This document shows positions 19,776 through 28,522 of a stretch of 61,444 bases of DNA, one piece after another. This DNA comes from Xanthomonas sp. Leaf131. GTDB taxonomy: Bacteria > Pseudomonadota > Gammaproteobacteria > Xanthomonadales > Xanthomonadaceae. The translations under genes were made by a program, and so were the position numbers. Location: NCBI RefSeq assembly GCF_001423495.1, contig NZ_LMOG01000010.1:11968-73411 (forward strand), given 5' to 3'. The notes below the pieces were generated by a model. The model ran no database searches. It saw nothing but the letters and a program-made list of their open reading frames with translations, and had not been told where the DNA came from. Numbering within the stretch: the first letter of the stretch is position 1; every line of letters starts with the position of its first letter.

Positions 19776-20609
19776 TTAGGCCCTCGCAGAACTGGAAAAT
19801 TCGGCTTTGAGTGGGGAAGTGAATCGGGCGGCGAACTCGGCCGGCGGGAAATCGCCGATCGATGAGTGCGTCCGGAAATGATTGTAATCGACTCTCCAGT
19901 TTTCGATCTTCTCACGGGCGTCGTCGAGCGACAGGAACCAGTGCGTGTTGAGGCACTCATCCCGGAAGCTGCCATTGAACGACTCGATAAAGGGGTTGTC
20001 GGTCGGTTTGCCGGGCCGGGAATAATCCATGGTCACCGCGTTGTCGTAGGCCCAGCGATCCATCACCATCGAGACGAACTCGCTGCCATTGTCGGTCTGG
20101 AGGCGCTGCGGTAGCTTGCGTTCGTGTCGCAGTCGTTCCATCACGGGCACCACGTCTTCGCCCTTGAGTTGCTGACCCACTTCGATGGCCAGACTTTCCT
20201 TGGTGAAGTTGTCCACAACGGTCAAAGCCCGGAAGCGACGTCCGTCGAATAACGCATCAGCCACGAAATCCATGCGCCACACTTGATTGGGACCCGTCAG
20301 CACCGTGCGCTCCAGGCGGTGGGCCGCCGCCTTGCGGCGGCGAGGTCGTTTGCGCCGCAGGTTGAGGCCAGCTTGGCAGTACAGTCGATACACACGCTTG
20401 TGGTTGGCCTTCCAGCCTTCCCGGCGCAGCAACACGAAGATCCGCCAGAAACCATAGCGAACCCGCACCGCAGCGATCTCTTCGATCCGTCCAAGTAGTG
20501 GTGCATCATCATTGTCCCGAGGTTGGTAATACCACGCCGAACGGCTCTGCTCGACGACCCCGCAAGCGCGGCGAACCCCGACGCGATACCGGTCGACCAG
20601 ATGGCCCAC
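19776..20609 (-). CDS. IS3-family transposase OrfB (integrase catalytic domain)
   Basis: Catalytic half of the transposase, normally made as an OrfAB fusion by -1 frameshifting. The 277-aa frame contains an HTH_21-like segment ([16 protein letters not shown]) and then an rve domain with the DDE triad: D in [12 protein letters not shown] in LQTDNGSEF and E in [15 protein letters not shown]. The reading frame is intact, so the element may still be mobile. The C-terminus ([13 protein letters not shown]) ends about 17 bp inside the left inverted repeat. Confidence 0.92.
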   Translation of the reverse strand: MGHLVDRYRVGVRRACGVVEQSRSAWYYQPRDNDDAPLLGRIEEIAAVRVRYGFWRIFVLLRREGWKANHKRVYRLYCQAGLNLRRKRPRRRKAAAHRLERTVLTGPNQVWRMDFVADALFDGRRFRALTVVDNFTKESLAIEVGQQLKGEDVVPVMERLRHERKLPQRLQTDNGSEFVSMVMDRWAYDNAVTMDYSRPGKPTDNPFIESFNGSFRDECLNTHWFLSLDDAREKIENWRVDYNHFRTHSSIGDFPPAEFAARFTSPLKAEFSSSARA

Positions 20610-20632
20610 GAGCGTCTTGCGCTGCGTGGGCC

Positions 20633-20911
20633 TCAGAACTTTTTTGACAGCACGTCCTGCAACATCACCTTGTCCAGGCTCAGATCGGCCACTAGCTGCT
20701 TGAGCTTGCGGTTCTCATCCTCAAGCTGGCGTAGCCGGCGCAGTTCGGCCACACCGAGCCCGCCAAACTTCTTGCGCCACGCATAGAACGTGGCCTGGCT
20801 GATGCCCATCTTGCGGCAGATCTCCTCGACCGTCGTGCCGGTCTCGGCCTGCTTCAGGGCGAACGCGATCTGCTCTTCGGTGAACTTCGACTTCTTCATG
20901 GCGACGGGCAT
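20633..20911 (-). CDS. IS3-family transposase OrfA (HTH domain)
   Basis: A 92-aa DNA-binding subunit (HTH_8/IS911-like): [19 protein letters not shown], then a helix-turn-helix ([20 protein letters not shown]) and a leucine zipper ([20 protein letters not shown]) for oligomerisation. Near its end the minus strand reads A-AAA-AAG (20645-20639), the classic -1 slippery site that would join OrfA to OrfB. The paralogous element entering at 61412 begins with a related but distinct OrfA. Confidence 0.92.
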   Translation of the reverse strand: MPVAMKKSKFTEEQIAFALKQAETGTTVEEICRKMGISQATFYAWRKKFGGLGVAELRRLRQLEDENRKLKQLVADLSLDKVMLQDVLSKKF

Positions 20912-21026
20912 CCTTGGGCCTGAGTGTCGCCGAATTTTCTAGGTCTAGCTGGTCTAAGTTATAGGAAGGAGGTCACGGGCAGGTAAGAACAACCTAGAGC
21001 CACAGCCGCTCGTGAAATTAGCATTT

Positions 21027-21689
21027 CTATCCGATCAAAAAATTTATCTGATTGAGCGTTTGCTCTACCTCAATCCGAGCCTCCTTAAGCGGATCGAGAT
21101 AATCATCGGGAGCATCCATATCCAAAGGACGGCCATCAGATTCGTAAATTACACCCGCATTAGCTTGGTAAATTGCGGCATCCGTCAATGCTTGTCTAGC
21201 AACTCCTGCAAGCACTATTGCGCGCAGAAGACCCGTAGCAGCCGGACCAATTTCGTGGATCTCAGATGCACGCTGAGTCAGTGCATCAGGAAGCTGCGCA
21301 TATCCACCTGCTTCGTGAAGCAAAGGCCCATCGGGGTGGTCGAAATCATTTGCAGCAACCCATGCCTGCACAAGCCCCCCTCTGAATTGCTCAATAAGGG
21401 GCTGAAAAGCTATTGCAAACGCTTTAGTTCTAAGAACTCGATCCCTCTCAATCCGATGTTCTTGTCCCGCCTGAATCCGAAGCGGGATCCAAATTGCGAC
21501 ACCGATGCCGGCGATGCTGCCGACTGCCTGCACCCACGCTGGAGCATCCTTTCCAAGATCAAATGGGTAAACAAGCAGCACAAATATGAGCGCAATCCCA
21601 ATATAAAGCATCTGGACCAGCAGATGCCTCACGACGCGTTCCAGCCTAATGTTCGGAAACTCTTCCACCGAAAAAATCCTAATTTTCAA
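21027..21689 (-). CDS. Hypothetical membrane protein with two N-terminal transmembrane segments
   Basis: A 220-aa product. Two hydrophobic helices lie near the N-terminus (LYIGIALIFVLLVYPF and WVQAVGSIAGIGVAIWIPL) and are followed by a soluble alpha-helical domain starting IQAGQEHRIERDRVLRTKA. This is the architecture of small phage or island membrane sensors, but I recognise no family. Codon use is less GC-biased than in the core genes, consistent with acquired DNA. It lies between the IS and the divergent HTH/integrase pair. Function unknown. Confidence 0.65.
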   Translation of the reverse strand: MKIRIFSVEEFPNIRLERVVRHLLVQMLYIGIALIFVLLVYPFDLGKDAPAWVQAVGSIAGIGVAIWIPLRIQAGQEHRIERDRVLRTKAFAIAFQPLIEQFRGGLVQAWVAANDFDHPDGPLLHEAGGYAQLPDALTQRASEIHEIGPAATGLLRAIVLAGVARQALTDAAIYQANAGVIYESDGRPLDMDAPDDYLDPLKEARIEVEQTLNQINFLIG

Positions 21690-21772
21690 GAAGCCCAGAG
21701 TACCCGAACAACCTCATGCCGAGGTCACTCGAATCTTATGATCAAAACAGACAACCATGTTGGCGCCCGTCT

Positions 21773-22093
21773 ATGACCAACGAAGATGTCCCCAATCTCG
21801 CTGGGAAAGACTGGCTCAACGTCGCAGAGGCAGCACACTACTGCGGTGTCTCCGAATCCCAGTTCCGCAAGAACGCCCTCGCCTACGGCCTCGTGCCGCG
21901 GCGCTTCATGGGCAAACAACTCTACGAAAAGTCCGCTCTCTACGCGGCGATACACGGCGCACATCAATGGCAACAGTCAAGATCTACTGGCGAGGCGCAA
22001 GCGCCTACCTCCTCTGGCACCAGGGCGGCGTACGTCACCTCATCTCCCTCGGCCGCCTCGGCCCTCATGAGGCTGAAGAAATACGAGCAGTGA
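21773..22093 (+). CDS. Small helix-turn-helix protein, probable excisionase/regulator
   Basis: A 106-aa product with an N-terminal MerR/excisionase-like winged helix (DWLNVAEAAHYCGVSESQFRKNALAYGL, about residues 13-40, and PRRFMGKQLYEKSALYAAI). Such proteins recognise att-site DNA and steer integrase direction, or act as repressors. It precedes the integrase on the same strand and its 3' end overlaps the integrase start by 127 bp in another frame. The overlapped C-terminal tail is low-complexity Ser/Ala-rich and probably not part of the fold. Confidence 0.6.
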   Translation: MTNEDVPNLAGKDWLNVAEAAHYCGVSESQFRKNALAYGLVPRRFMGKQLYEKSALYAAIHGAHQWQQSRSTGEAQAPTSSGTRAAYVTSSPSAASALMRLKKYEQ

Positions 22094-22956
22094 AAGAAGC
22101 TGAGCTAACCCACGGCGTCCGCATACTTGCACGCCTTCCCATGGTGAGCACCTATTTGGAGTGGTACCTAGATTGGTACGCGGCCGAGCACCCAATCACT
22201 GCGGGCAAGGCTCGCAGCGAAGTGAAGCGTTTCATTGCCAAGTTCGGCCATCGCCCAATCGACACACTGCGGCCGATGGAAATGAAAGGCTACAAGCGCG
22301 ATCGACTCATCGGGGACAAAGCAGCACCAGAAACGGTGGGAAAAGAGATCCGCAGGTTACAGGCAGCATTTAGACGAGGAGTGAAATGGAAAGAGCTAGA
22401 CTTCAACCCTCTGGAAAATGTCAAAGCGCCTCGAGGGGTACGCAGTGTCGCGGTGCGCTTCTACGACCGCGATGCTATGCGCAAGCTATATCGCGCAAAC
22501 CCGGCTCGTGCACCTTTGTGGATGTTCATGGCGCACACCGGCGTTCGCCGTGGTGAGCTTGCGAACCTGAGCAAGTCTTCACTGCGTGATGGACGCCTTT
22601 TGATTGAGAGTGACCCAGACGAAAACGGTCACGGCAGAACCAAGTCAGGGAAATGGCGCGAGATACCACTCAATCGCTATGCAAGATGGGCGCTGCGTCG
22701 CTTGCCCGATCCGCTGATAGAAGTTCACAGAGATACCATTAGCGACTGGTTTGCAGCGGATGCGGCAAAGGCCCAAATCGGCGGGAGTCTGCACCGCCTT
22801 CGCCACGCATTCTGCGCACACTTGGTACTTGCAGGCGTGCCACTCCGGCGCATACAGATGCTCGCCGGTCACTCTGACTATGCGACGACAGAGAAGTTCT
22901 ACGCACACTTGACCCCCGAGGGGGACGACGAAGCCGTGCGTAGAATCCGGTTCTAA
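21967..22956 (+). CDS. int: Tyrosine recombinase / phage-type integrase
   Basis: Site-specific recombinase, 329 aa from the ATG at 21967. The catalytic residues are all present: R194 (HTGVRRGEL), K226 (RTKSGKW), H276 and R279 (LHRLRH), H302 (LAGHSD) and nucleophile Y312 (EKFYAHL). The N-terminal part (about residues 55-150) is the SAM-like core-binding domain. A tRNA-Arg gene lies 2.4 kb to the right with its 3' end facing this gene, the usual layout of an integrase-bearing island. The enzyme looks functional. Confidence 0.9.
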   Translation: MATVKIYWRGASAYLLWHQGGVRHLISLGRLGPHEAEEIRAVKEAELTHGVRILARLPMVSTYLEWYLDWYAAEHPITAGKARSEVKRFIAKFGHRPIDTLRPMEMKGYKRDRLIGDKAAPETVGKEIRRLQAAFRRGVKWKELDFNPLENVKAPRGVRSVAVRFYDRDAMRKLYRANPARAPLWMFMAHTGVRRGELANLSKSSLRDGRLLIESDPDENGHGRTKSGKWREIPLNRYARWALRRLPDPLIEVHRDTISDWFAADAAKAQIGGSLHRLRHAFCAHLVLAGVPLRRIQMLAGHSDYATTEKFYAHLTPEGDDEAVRRIRF

Positions 22957-22967
22957 CACCATGCAAG

Positions 22968-23687
22968 CTAATCTTTGGCATCTACTTTTTTTACAGCGGC
23001 CTTCTTAACTCTGGCATCTTTCCGAGCTTTACGGGCAGCAGCAATTGCATTTTTAGAAAGCTTTACATCATCCTCTTTTGGCTCGTGGTGCAAAGGCACA
23101 GCCAAGTGGATTAAATCAAAAACATGACCAGCCGAATTTTGATTGTCACTAGATCTAAAAGACAAAGGAACAGGACCGCTCCGAGCCTTGCATTGCGGCA
23201 TCTGTGCGACTAAGGCAGCTTGCCACCCAGCCAAAATCACATTGGCTTGGTCATGGTTGCAGTAAAGCAACAAGCCGCCCGCAGTTTGGTTAGGCATGCC
23301 GGTGGCATAGCGGGAAGTGAGCTGCTGATACCCATGAAAAATTTTACTCACATCGCTGGCAATCTTAGCCTCGCCAAGCCATTTATAACCCCCATACTCT
23401 ATTACAATGTCCACATTTCCATTTATATTTTTCGCGGCACAATCCAACTCAAGATTAGTTAGCGACAGCTCAATTATTCCAGTAAGTGCATCTTCACCGA
23501 GATCTTTGAAATAGTTGCGCTTACTTGCAATTAACGAAATTTGATAGAGAACTGCATTCTCGACTAATTGAACCCATTCACTGTAAAGAGGCTTATCAAA
23601 ATCCCACATCATTATTTTGAAGTGCAGCTCTTTAACCGGCGTACGCTGAGCATTGGCGCGCCACTGATCCATCGTTACTTCTTTCAT
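22968..23687 (-). CDS. Probable PD-(D/E)xK nuclease-fold protein, third gene of unknown operon
   Basis: A 239-aa product. Residues 90-110 read NVDIVIEYGGYKWLGEAKI, with D93, E106 and K108 in the D-x(n)-ExK spacing of PD-(D/E)xK nucleases, set on two predicted beta strands. A helix with HGYQQLTSRYATG follows, and then a second alpha/beta part (AGGLLLYCNHDQANVILAGW). The C-terminus is a lysine-rich tail (KNAIAAARKARKDARVKKA) likely to bind nucleic acid. Its ATG overlaps the stop of the middle gene (ATGA), so translation is coupled. Restriction or effector nuclease activity is inference; the fold call rests on the motif alone. Confidence 0.65.
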   Translation of the reverse strand: MKEVTMDQWRANAQRTPVKELHFKIMMWDFDKPLYSEWVQLVENAVLYQISLIASKRNYFKDLGEDALTGIIELSLTNLELDCAAKNINGNVDIVIEYGGYKWLGEAKIASDVSKIFHGYQQLTSRYATGMPNQTAGGLLLYCNHDQANVILAGWQAALVAQMPQCKARSGPVPLSFRSSDNQNSAGHVFDLIHLAVPLHHEPKEDDVKLSKNAIAAARKARKDARVKKAAVKKVDAKD

Positions 23688-24097
23688 GAAGAGCTTACCG
23701 CTTCATTTATTTTAAAGTACGGCACCAAATTTCTCTCAAAATGATGGACTTGACTTCCATTTTGAGGGTCAATTAAATATCCATCCTTGTAAGCAGCCAT
23801 TACCTCGCTATCGTCGAGAAGCTCTCCTACACCATCCTCGTCGCCAGAACTAAAATAAATAAAATGCATGTCCAACAGCTTAGTCTTTGGCTTCGAAGCC
23901 AATAGCCGCACACTTTCAAAGAGCACAGAATCATCCGGGGAAATTCCGGCAATCTTTGATAGCTCGCCAATCGTCCATGAAGCATCATGATCAGAAATGA
24001 AGTGGGAGAGCTGCTTCACCAAACAGGCAGCAGCCTCCCTGACATCCTGATCAGATATTTCATTAATTGAATTAGTAATGTCGGCTAACGACGTCAT
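23684..24097 (-). CDS. Small hypothetical protein with predicted winged helix, middle gene of unknown operon
   Basis: A 137-aa acidic product. The segment SWTIGELSKIAGISPDDSVLFESVRLLAS (about residues 39-67) reads like a winged helix-turn-helix. The rest is beta-rich and acidic (MHFIYFSSGDEDGVGELLDDS). The ATG at 24097 overlaps the stop of the first gene by 4 bp (ATGA); a TTG at 24103 is possible but less likely. By position it may be an adaptor or regulator linking the 352-aa protein and the nuclease, like the small middle components of multi-gene defence systems. No family was recognised. Confidence 0.6.
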   Translation of the reverse strand: MTSLADITNSINEISDQDVREAAACLVKQLSHFISDHDASWTIGELSKIAGISPDDSVLFESVRLLASKPKTKLLDMHFIYFSSGDEDGVGELLDDSEVMAAYKDGYLIDPQNGSQVHHFERNLVPYFKINEAVSSS

Positions 24098-25152
24098 ATC
24101 CAATTTTTGACATGTGGGGTCAGCTTTGAGACTACAAGACTGAGGTCTCGTGAGGTGAGACAGCCACGAATAACACAGTAACCCACCGTCGGCATAGGCT
24201 TGCCCAAATCCATTGCCACCCCCGGAATCTGTACTTCGGGAACAATGATTATCCCATCTGGGTGCTTAACCGACCACTGCATCGCGACTTTAAACAGTTC
24301 TAAGCTTTTCCCAGCCGCCGTAACGGCCGCCGCTCCGGCAGCGTCGTAGACGGCTTTCCGCAGGCACAGCGCCGCCCTACGTCTTGCCTTGTGGTGGTTC
24401 ACTGACTGACCGCCAGCAGAAAAACCGTAATCCACAAGCTTGCCATCTTGGGCCTGATATAGACCATCGACAGCGTGCCAAAGATTAGCAAATTTGATTG
24501 AGCGGTTTAGAAGTTGCCTGATGATGCTAAGCAAATATTTCGCGCCTGGCTCTGGAAAACGCTGAGTGGGACCATCCTGGGGGTAATCGACAGCTATTAC
24601 GACATAGTTACCTTTAGAAGGCAGCCAAATAGCATCATAGACATGCTTGAATACATTTTTATATCCAACAATTCTTTCGTACCCGCTTGCAGCTCCGTCC
24701 TTTAGGCTTGATGCCGGCACTGGAACCGAATGAACATAAGAACGCACACCGGTAAAAAGTGCGGCCACCCCATTCTCGAGCTCGACAAAGCCGGCAGCAG
24801 TAGGGTCTAAGTGCCTCAAAGGTATAAGGGTACTTTCCGGAGCCACGCCCGGGAATACATCGGTCAGATCGTTTTTGTGCTTCCGCTTTGCTCTGATCCA
24901 AGCCTCCACGACAGGCCTTTCACCAGGCTCAAGTTGAACAATTTGTATGTATTTCTCACCCGCTACAAGATGTTCAACCATGCCCTTGTAAAGGGCGATT
25001 TCCTGAGCCTGATTGCTTCCAGCCGCAATAATGGAAGTGACCGTATTCTCATACCCGCGCGAGGTATCGAAAGCTGCCCGACCTAATATGTGTCTCGCAA
25101 CTGATCTCCACGGTGCTCGCGCTAGTCCCCGCAGCATACTGTCCATCTGCAT
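24094..25152 (-). CDS. Hypothetical protein, first gene of unknown three-gene operon
   Basis: A 352-aa soluble alpha/beta protein that I do not recognise. The start is put at the ATG at 25152, since AGGAGAGCTGACGGA gives a well-spaced ribosome site; a longer frame begins at 25173. Notable stretches are YIQIVQLEPGERPVVEAWI, the strand GNYVVIAVDYPQDGP, LVDYGFSAGGQSVNHHKARR and GIIIVPEVQIPGV. There is no Walker motif, signal peptide or membrane segment. It heads an operon with two overlapping downstream genes (winged helix, then PD-(D/E)xK-like) in AT-richer DNA next to an integrase and tRNA-Arg. The context suggests mobile defence function. Confidence 0.6.
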   Translation of the reverse strand: MQMDSMLRGLARAPWRSVARHILGRAAFDTSRGYENTVTSIIAAGSNQAQEIALYKGMVEHLVAGEKYIQIVQLEPGERPVVEAWIRAKRKHKNDLTDVFPGVAPESTLIPLRHLDPTAAGFVELENGVAALFTGVRSYVHSVPVPASSLKDGAASGYERIVGYKNVFKHVYDAIWLPSKGNYVVIAVDYPQDGPTQRFPEPGAKYLLSIIRQLLNRSIKFANLWHAVDGLYQAQDGKLVDYGFSAGGQSVNHHKARRRAALCLRKAVYDAAGAAAVTAAGKSLELFKVAMQWSVKHPDGIIIVPEVQIPGVAMDLGKPMPTVGYCVIRGCLTSRDLSLVVSKLTPHVKNWI

Positions 25153-25376
25153 TCCGTCAGCTCTCCTATCCATAAGACGTCTGAGAGTAACCCCATCCCA
25201 AGCCCATATGCTGTAGGGATTATTCTTACGATGCCTCTTTGGCGCCTATGACAAGGGTTTTAGGAGCCACATTAGCGAGGTAATCGCTCCCTGTGGCAGC
25301 TGTGGCAGAGGCCTGTGGATATCTACAGGAATGCAGGAGGCCAGAGATTCCAAGCCGCGTCTAACTTGTTGATTTC

Positions 25377-25453
25377 TGGTGACCCCGGCCCGATTCGAAC
25401 GGGCGACCTTCCCCTTAGGAGGGGGACGCTCTATCCAGCTGAGCTACGGGGCC
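25377..25453 (-). tRNA. tRNA-Arg (anticodon CCT)
   Basis: On the minus strand the cloverleaf closes fully: acceptor GGCCCCG pairs with CGGGGTC, the D arm is GCTC/GAGC, the anticodon stem is TCCCC/GGGGA around loop CTCCTAA, and the T arm is GCCCG TTCGAAT CGGGC. CCA is encoded. The anticodon CCT decodes AGG. Its 3' end faces the integrase and the three-gene cassette, and tRNA 3' ends are common attachment sites. I found no second copy of the 3' end in the window. Confidence 0.97.
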
Positions 25454-25588
25454 AAGGGCGGCATTGTCGCACGATCGTTGCGATTGCCAAGCCGGTGGGT
25501 GGTCGGCGGAGCCTGCTAAAATCGGCGGCTACCCGTGTCGCGGGTGGCCCTGGCCGTTGCGCGACCGTCCCGACTTTTTGGAGATCCC

Positions 25589-27121
25589 ATGTCCGCTGAC
25601 CTGCTCAAGACGCTCGACCTCGCCGCGTCCAATTCCGGTACCTATCTTGGCGAGGCGACCTGGTCGCAGGCCACCGGCGCCGGGGTGCTGCAGCCGCTCA
25701 ATCCGACCACCAATGAAGTCATCGCCGATGTGCAGGCGACCACGCCGGAAGACTACGAGCTGATCGTGCAGCGTGCGCAGGCGGCCTTCAAAGTCTGGCG
25801 GACAACGCCTGCGCCGCGTCGTGGCGAAGCCGTTCGCCTGTGTGGCGAGGCGCTGCGTGCGCACAAGGACGCGCTGGGCTCGCTGGTGGCGCTGGAAATG
25901 GGCAAGAGCAAGCCCGAGGGCGATGGCGAGGTGCAGGAGATGATCGACATCGCCGACTTTGCGGTCGGCCAGAGCCGCATGCTGTACGGCTACACCATGC
26001 ACTCCGAGCGACCCGGCCACCGCATGTATGAGCAGTACCAGCCGCTGGGCCTGGTCGGCATCATCAGCGCGTTCAACTTCCCGGTGGCGGTGTGGGCGTG
26101 GAATGCGTTTCTGGCGGCGATCTGCGGCGATATCTGCATCTGGAAGCCGTCCAACAAGACCCCGCTGACCGCGATCGCGACGATGAAGATCTGCAATGCG
26201 GCGCTGAAGGACGCCGGCTTCCCGGACATCTTCTTCCTGATCAACGATGCCGGCACCACGCTGTCGCAGAAACTGGTCGAAGACGGCCGTGTGCCGCTGA
26301 TCAGCTTCACCGGCTCTACTCAGATCGGCCGTGTGGTCGCCGAGAAGGTCGCCCACCGTCTGGGCCGTTGCCTGCTGGAGCTGGGCGGCAACAACGCCAT
26401 CATCCTGGACGAGACCGCCGACCTGAAGCTGGCCATCCCGGGCATCGTGTTCGGTGCGGTGGGCACCGCCGGGCAGCGCTGCACCACCACGCGCCGCCTG
26501 ATCGTGCATGAGTCCATCCACGACAACGTACTGGCTACGCTGGTCAAGGCGTACAAGCAGCTCGACAGCAAGATCGGCGACCCCACCGACCCGGCCAACC
26601 TGATGGGCCCGCTCAACAGCCAGGGCGCGGTGGAGCAGTTCCTGGCCTCGATCGCCAAGGCCAAGGCGGCCGGCGGCACGGTCGAAGTGGGCGGCACCGC
26701 GATCGATCGCCCGGGCAACTTCGTGCTGCCGGCCATCGTCACCGGGCTGCAGAACAGCGACGCGGTGGTGCAGCACGAGACCTTCGCGCCGATCCTGTAT
26801 GTGATGAAGTACAGCACGCTCGATGAAGCGATCGAGCTGCAGAACGGCGTGCCGCAAGGCCTGTCGTCGTCGATCTTCACCCAGAATCTCAAGGCGGCCG
26901 AGAAGTTCCTGTCGGCGGCCGGCAGCGACTGCGGCATCGCCAACGTCAACATCGGCACCTCCGGGGCGGAGATCGGCGGTGCGTTCGGTGGCGAGAAAGA
27001 GACCGGTGGCGGCCGCGAATCCGGCTCGGACGCGTGGAAGGTCTATATGCGTCGCCAGACCAATACGATCAATTATTCGGACTCGCTGCCGCTGGCGCAG
27101 GGCATCAAGTTCGATCTTTGA
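25589..27121 (+). CDS. amaB: ALDH7-family aldehyde dehydrogenase (alpha-aminoadipic semialdehyde dehydrogenase type)
   Basis: NAD(P)+-dependent oxidation of an aldehyde. The closest functional subfamily is antiquitin/AmaB, which converts L-2-aminoadipate 6-semialdehyde (piperideine-6-carboxylate) to aminoadipate in lysine breakdown. The product is 510 aa from the ATG at 25589. E264 (LELGGNN) is the general base and C298 ([12 protein letters not shown]) the nucleophile; GQRCTTTRR is an ALDH7 signature. The Rossmann contact FTGSTQIG and the substrate-loop region before the C-terminus are present. It is a single-gene unit. A GCGCGCCGG/CCGGCGCGC inverted repeat (about 27136-27160) could be its terminator. 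The exact substrate is inferred. Confidence 0.88.
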   Translation: MSADLLKTLDLAASNSGTYLGEATWSQATGAGVLQPLNPTTNEVIADVQATTPEDYELIVQRAQAAFKVWRTTPAPRRGEAVRLCGEALRAHKDALGSLVALEMGKSKPEGDGEVQEMIDIADFAVGQSRMLYGYTMHSERPGHRMYEQYQPLGLVGIISAFNFPVAVWAWNAFLAAICGDICIWKPSNKTPLTAIATMKICNAALKDAGFPDIFFLINDAGTTLSQKLVEDGRVPLISFTGSTQIGRVVAEKVAHRLGRCLLELGGNNAIILDETADLKLAIPGIVFGAVGTAGQRCTTTRRLIVHESIHDNVLATLVKAYKQLDSKIGDPTDPANLMGPLNSQGAVEQFLASIAKAKAAGGTVEVGGTAIDRPGNFVLPAIVTGLQNSDAVVQHETFAPILYVMKYSTLDEAIELQNGVPQGLSSSIFTQNLKAAEKFLSAAGSDCGIANVNIGTSGAEIGGAFGGEKETGGGRESGSDAWKVYMRRQTNTINYSDSLPLAQGIKFDL

Positions 27122-27462
27122 TCGAAGGCCGCAAGCGCGCCGGGCACTGACCGGCGCGCTGCCTCCGGCGCGTGACAACGCCGATGTCGTGGTCAATCAA
27201 CGCCGGTTTTCATCATGCCCTGCGGTGTTGATGACGCGACACCAGGTGTTTGACTCGGGCACCTGCGCCCTGCTTGCCAGCACTTTGCGCGTATGACGAT
27301 CGCGCTCTGACCCGGCGCGACCTGCCATTTCAGCCAGCTCAATCCCGCCAGACACGTCAGCCAATTGTGTTTGCCCGCATACGGCACGCCTTTTGGGCGG
27401 CCGCTCTGGGATAATCGCGGTACGTCAGCCGTCGGCTGCCGGCCCTTCTACAGGAGTTGCTG
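27122..27462. other. Intergenic region between the aldehyde dehydrogenase and the pyrD operon
   Basis: This 341-bp stretch has no convincing gene. It starts with the GC-rich inverted repeat near 27136-27160, a likely terminator for the dehydrogenase gene. It ends with the CAGGAG ribosome site at 27451-27456 that sets the ATG of the next gene. A promoter for the downstream operon must lie here, but I could not assign it. Confidence 0.5.
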
Positions 27463-27747
27463 ATGAACGTCGTCGTTCGACAGACCAGTGCCATGGCCAT
27501 CGTCAGCCTGGTTGCAGGCATTCTCGGCTGGACGCTGATCCCGTTCCTGGGCAGCATCTGCGCCATCATCACCGGCCACCTGGCGCGGGCGGAAATCCGC
27601 CGCAATCCGCAGGGGTTGGACGGTGACGGGCTCGCCATCGGCGGGCTGATTCTTGGCTGGCTGGCGGTAGCGCTCTGGGTGGCAGGACTCGCGATCTTCA
27701 TCCTGTTTTTCGGCGGTATGGCCTGGCTTGCGGCCGCAAACAGTTGA
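27463..27747 (+). CDS. DUF4190-type small membrane protein
   Basis: A 94-aa inner-membrane protein of the DUF4190 type. Two hydrophobic helices (MAIVSLVAGILGWTLIPFLG and GWLAVALWVAGLAIFILFF) flank a conserved loop, ITGHLARAEIRRNPQGLDGDGLAIGGLI. The ATG at 27463 is preferred over a TTG at 27457 because CAGGAG lies 6 bp before it. It heads a densely packed plus-strand operon and is 2 bp from the methyltransferase. Function unknown; DUF4190 domains occur in many small membrane proteins. Confidence 0.8.
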   Translation: MNVVVRQTSAMAIVSLVAGILGWTLIPFLGSICAIITGHLARAEIRRNPQGLDGDGLAIGGLILGWLAVALWVAGLAIFILFFGGMAWLAAANS

Positions 27748-27749
27748 GC

Positions 27750-28517
27750 ATGGCCACGCCCTCCTCTGCCCAGCGCTTCAACGACCGTGTGGCGGCCTAC
27801 GTGCGCTACCGGCCAGGTTATCCGCCGCAATTGCTGCGCTGGTTGCACGAAGAATTGGGCGTGACGCCGGCAACCGCAGTGGCCGATATCGGCGCCGGCA
27901 CCGGCATCTCCAGCCGCCTGTTTCTGGAGGCCGGTTATCCGGTCACGGCAGTGGAACCCAACCCGGCCATGCGTGAAGCCGCGCAACAGTGGCTGGCCGG
28001 GTTCCCCAAGTTTCAGGCGATCGATGGCACCGCCGAGGCCACCGGGCTGGCCGATGCCAGCGTTGGCCTGGTGTCTGCCGCGCAGGCGTTTCACTGGTTC
28101 GACACGCAGGCCATTCGCGCCGAATGGGCGCGCATCCTACAGCCCGATGGGCTGGCGATGATCTACTGGAACACCCGCGAGCTGGACACTACCGACTTCC
28201 TGCGCGGCTATGAGCAGATCCTGCTGGACTACGGCACCGATTATTCGGCCGTGGCCGAGCGCTACCAGGACGATGCCACCATGCAGGCGTGGTTCGGCGC
28301 AGGTTTCCGCGCGATGGCCCGCTTTCCCAATGCGCAGCAGCTGGACTTCGACGCCTTGCGCGGCCGGCTGTTGTCGTCTTCGTATGCGCCGCTCGCGCAC
28401 GACCCGCGGCATGCACCCATGCTCGCCGCGTTACGTACCTTGTTCGATGCGCATGCGCACGACGGGCACATCGACTTCCAATACCAGACCCGCGTTTTCG
28501 CCGGGAGATTGAACTGA
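27750..28517 (+). CDS. Class I SAM-dependent methyltransferase
   Basis: A 255-aa methyltransferase_11-type protein. Motif I is [15 protein letters not shown] (about residues 44-58), with the acidic motif II residue in [12 protein letters not shown]. Motif [14 protein letters not shown] and IYWNTRE fit the family of small trans-aconitate/UbiE-like enzymes. The substrate is unknown. It starts 2 bp after the DUF4190 gene and ends 5 bp before pyrD, so it belongs to the same operon. Confidence 0.85.
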   Translation: MATPSSAQRFNDRVAAYVRYRPGYPPQLLRWLHEELGVTPATAVADIGAGTGISSRLFLEAGYPVTAVEPNPAMREAAQQWLAGFPKFQAIDGTAEATGLADASVGLVSAAQAFHWFDTQAIRAEWARILQPDGLAMIYWNTRELDTTDFLRGYEQILLDYGTDYSAVAERYQDDATMQAWFGAGFRAMARFPNAQQLDFDALRGRLLSSSYAPLAHDPRHAPMLAALRTLFDAHAHDGHIDFQYQTRVFAGRLN

Positions 28518-28522
28518 CCCGC

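Larger units (their letters stand above)
19759..20975 (-). mobile_element. Complete IS3-family (IS407-type) insertion sequence, about 1.2 kb
   Basis: The ends are inverted repeats: left TGACCTCCTCCC at 19759, and right, read inward on the minus strand from 20975, TGACCTCCTTCC (11 of 12 match). Two overlapping-phase reading frames, orfA and orfB, fill the interior with an A6G slippery heptamer between them. The 4-bp target duplication expected for this group is absent: left flank atag, right flank cggg. Confidence 0.85.

Noticed and set aside
24340..24420. GFSAG in the first cassette gene as an alpha/beta-hydrolase nucleophile elbow
   Set aside because: The pentapeptide fits GxSxG, but the surrounding sequence (VNHHKARRR) and the lack of clear Asp/His partners do not support a hydrolase.
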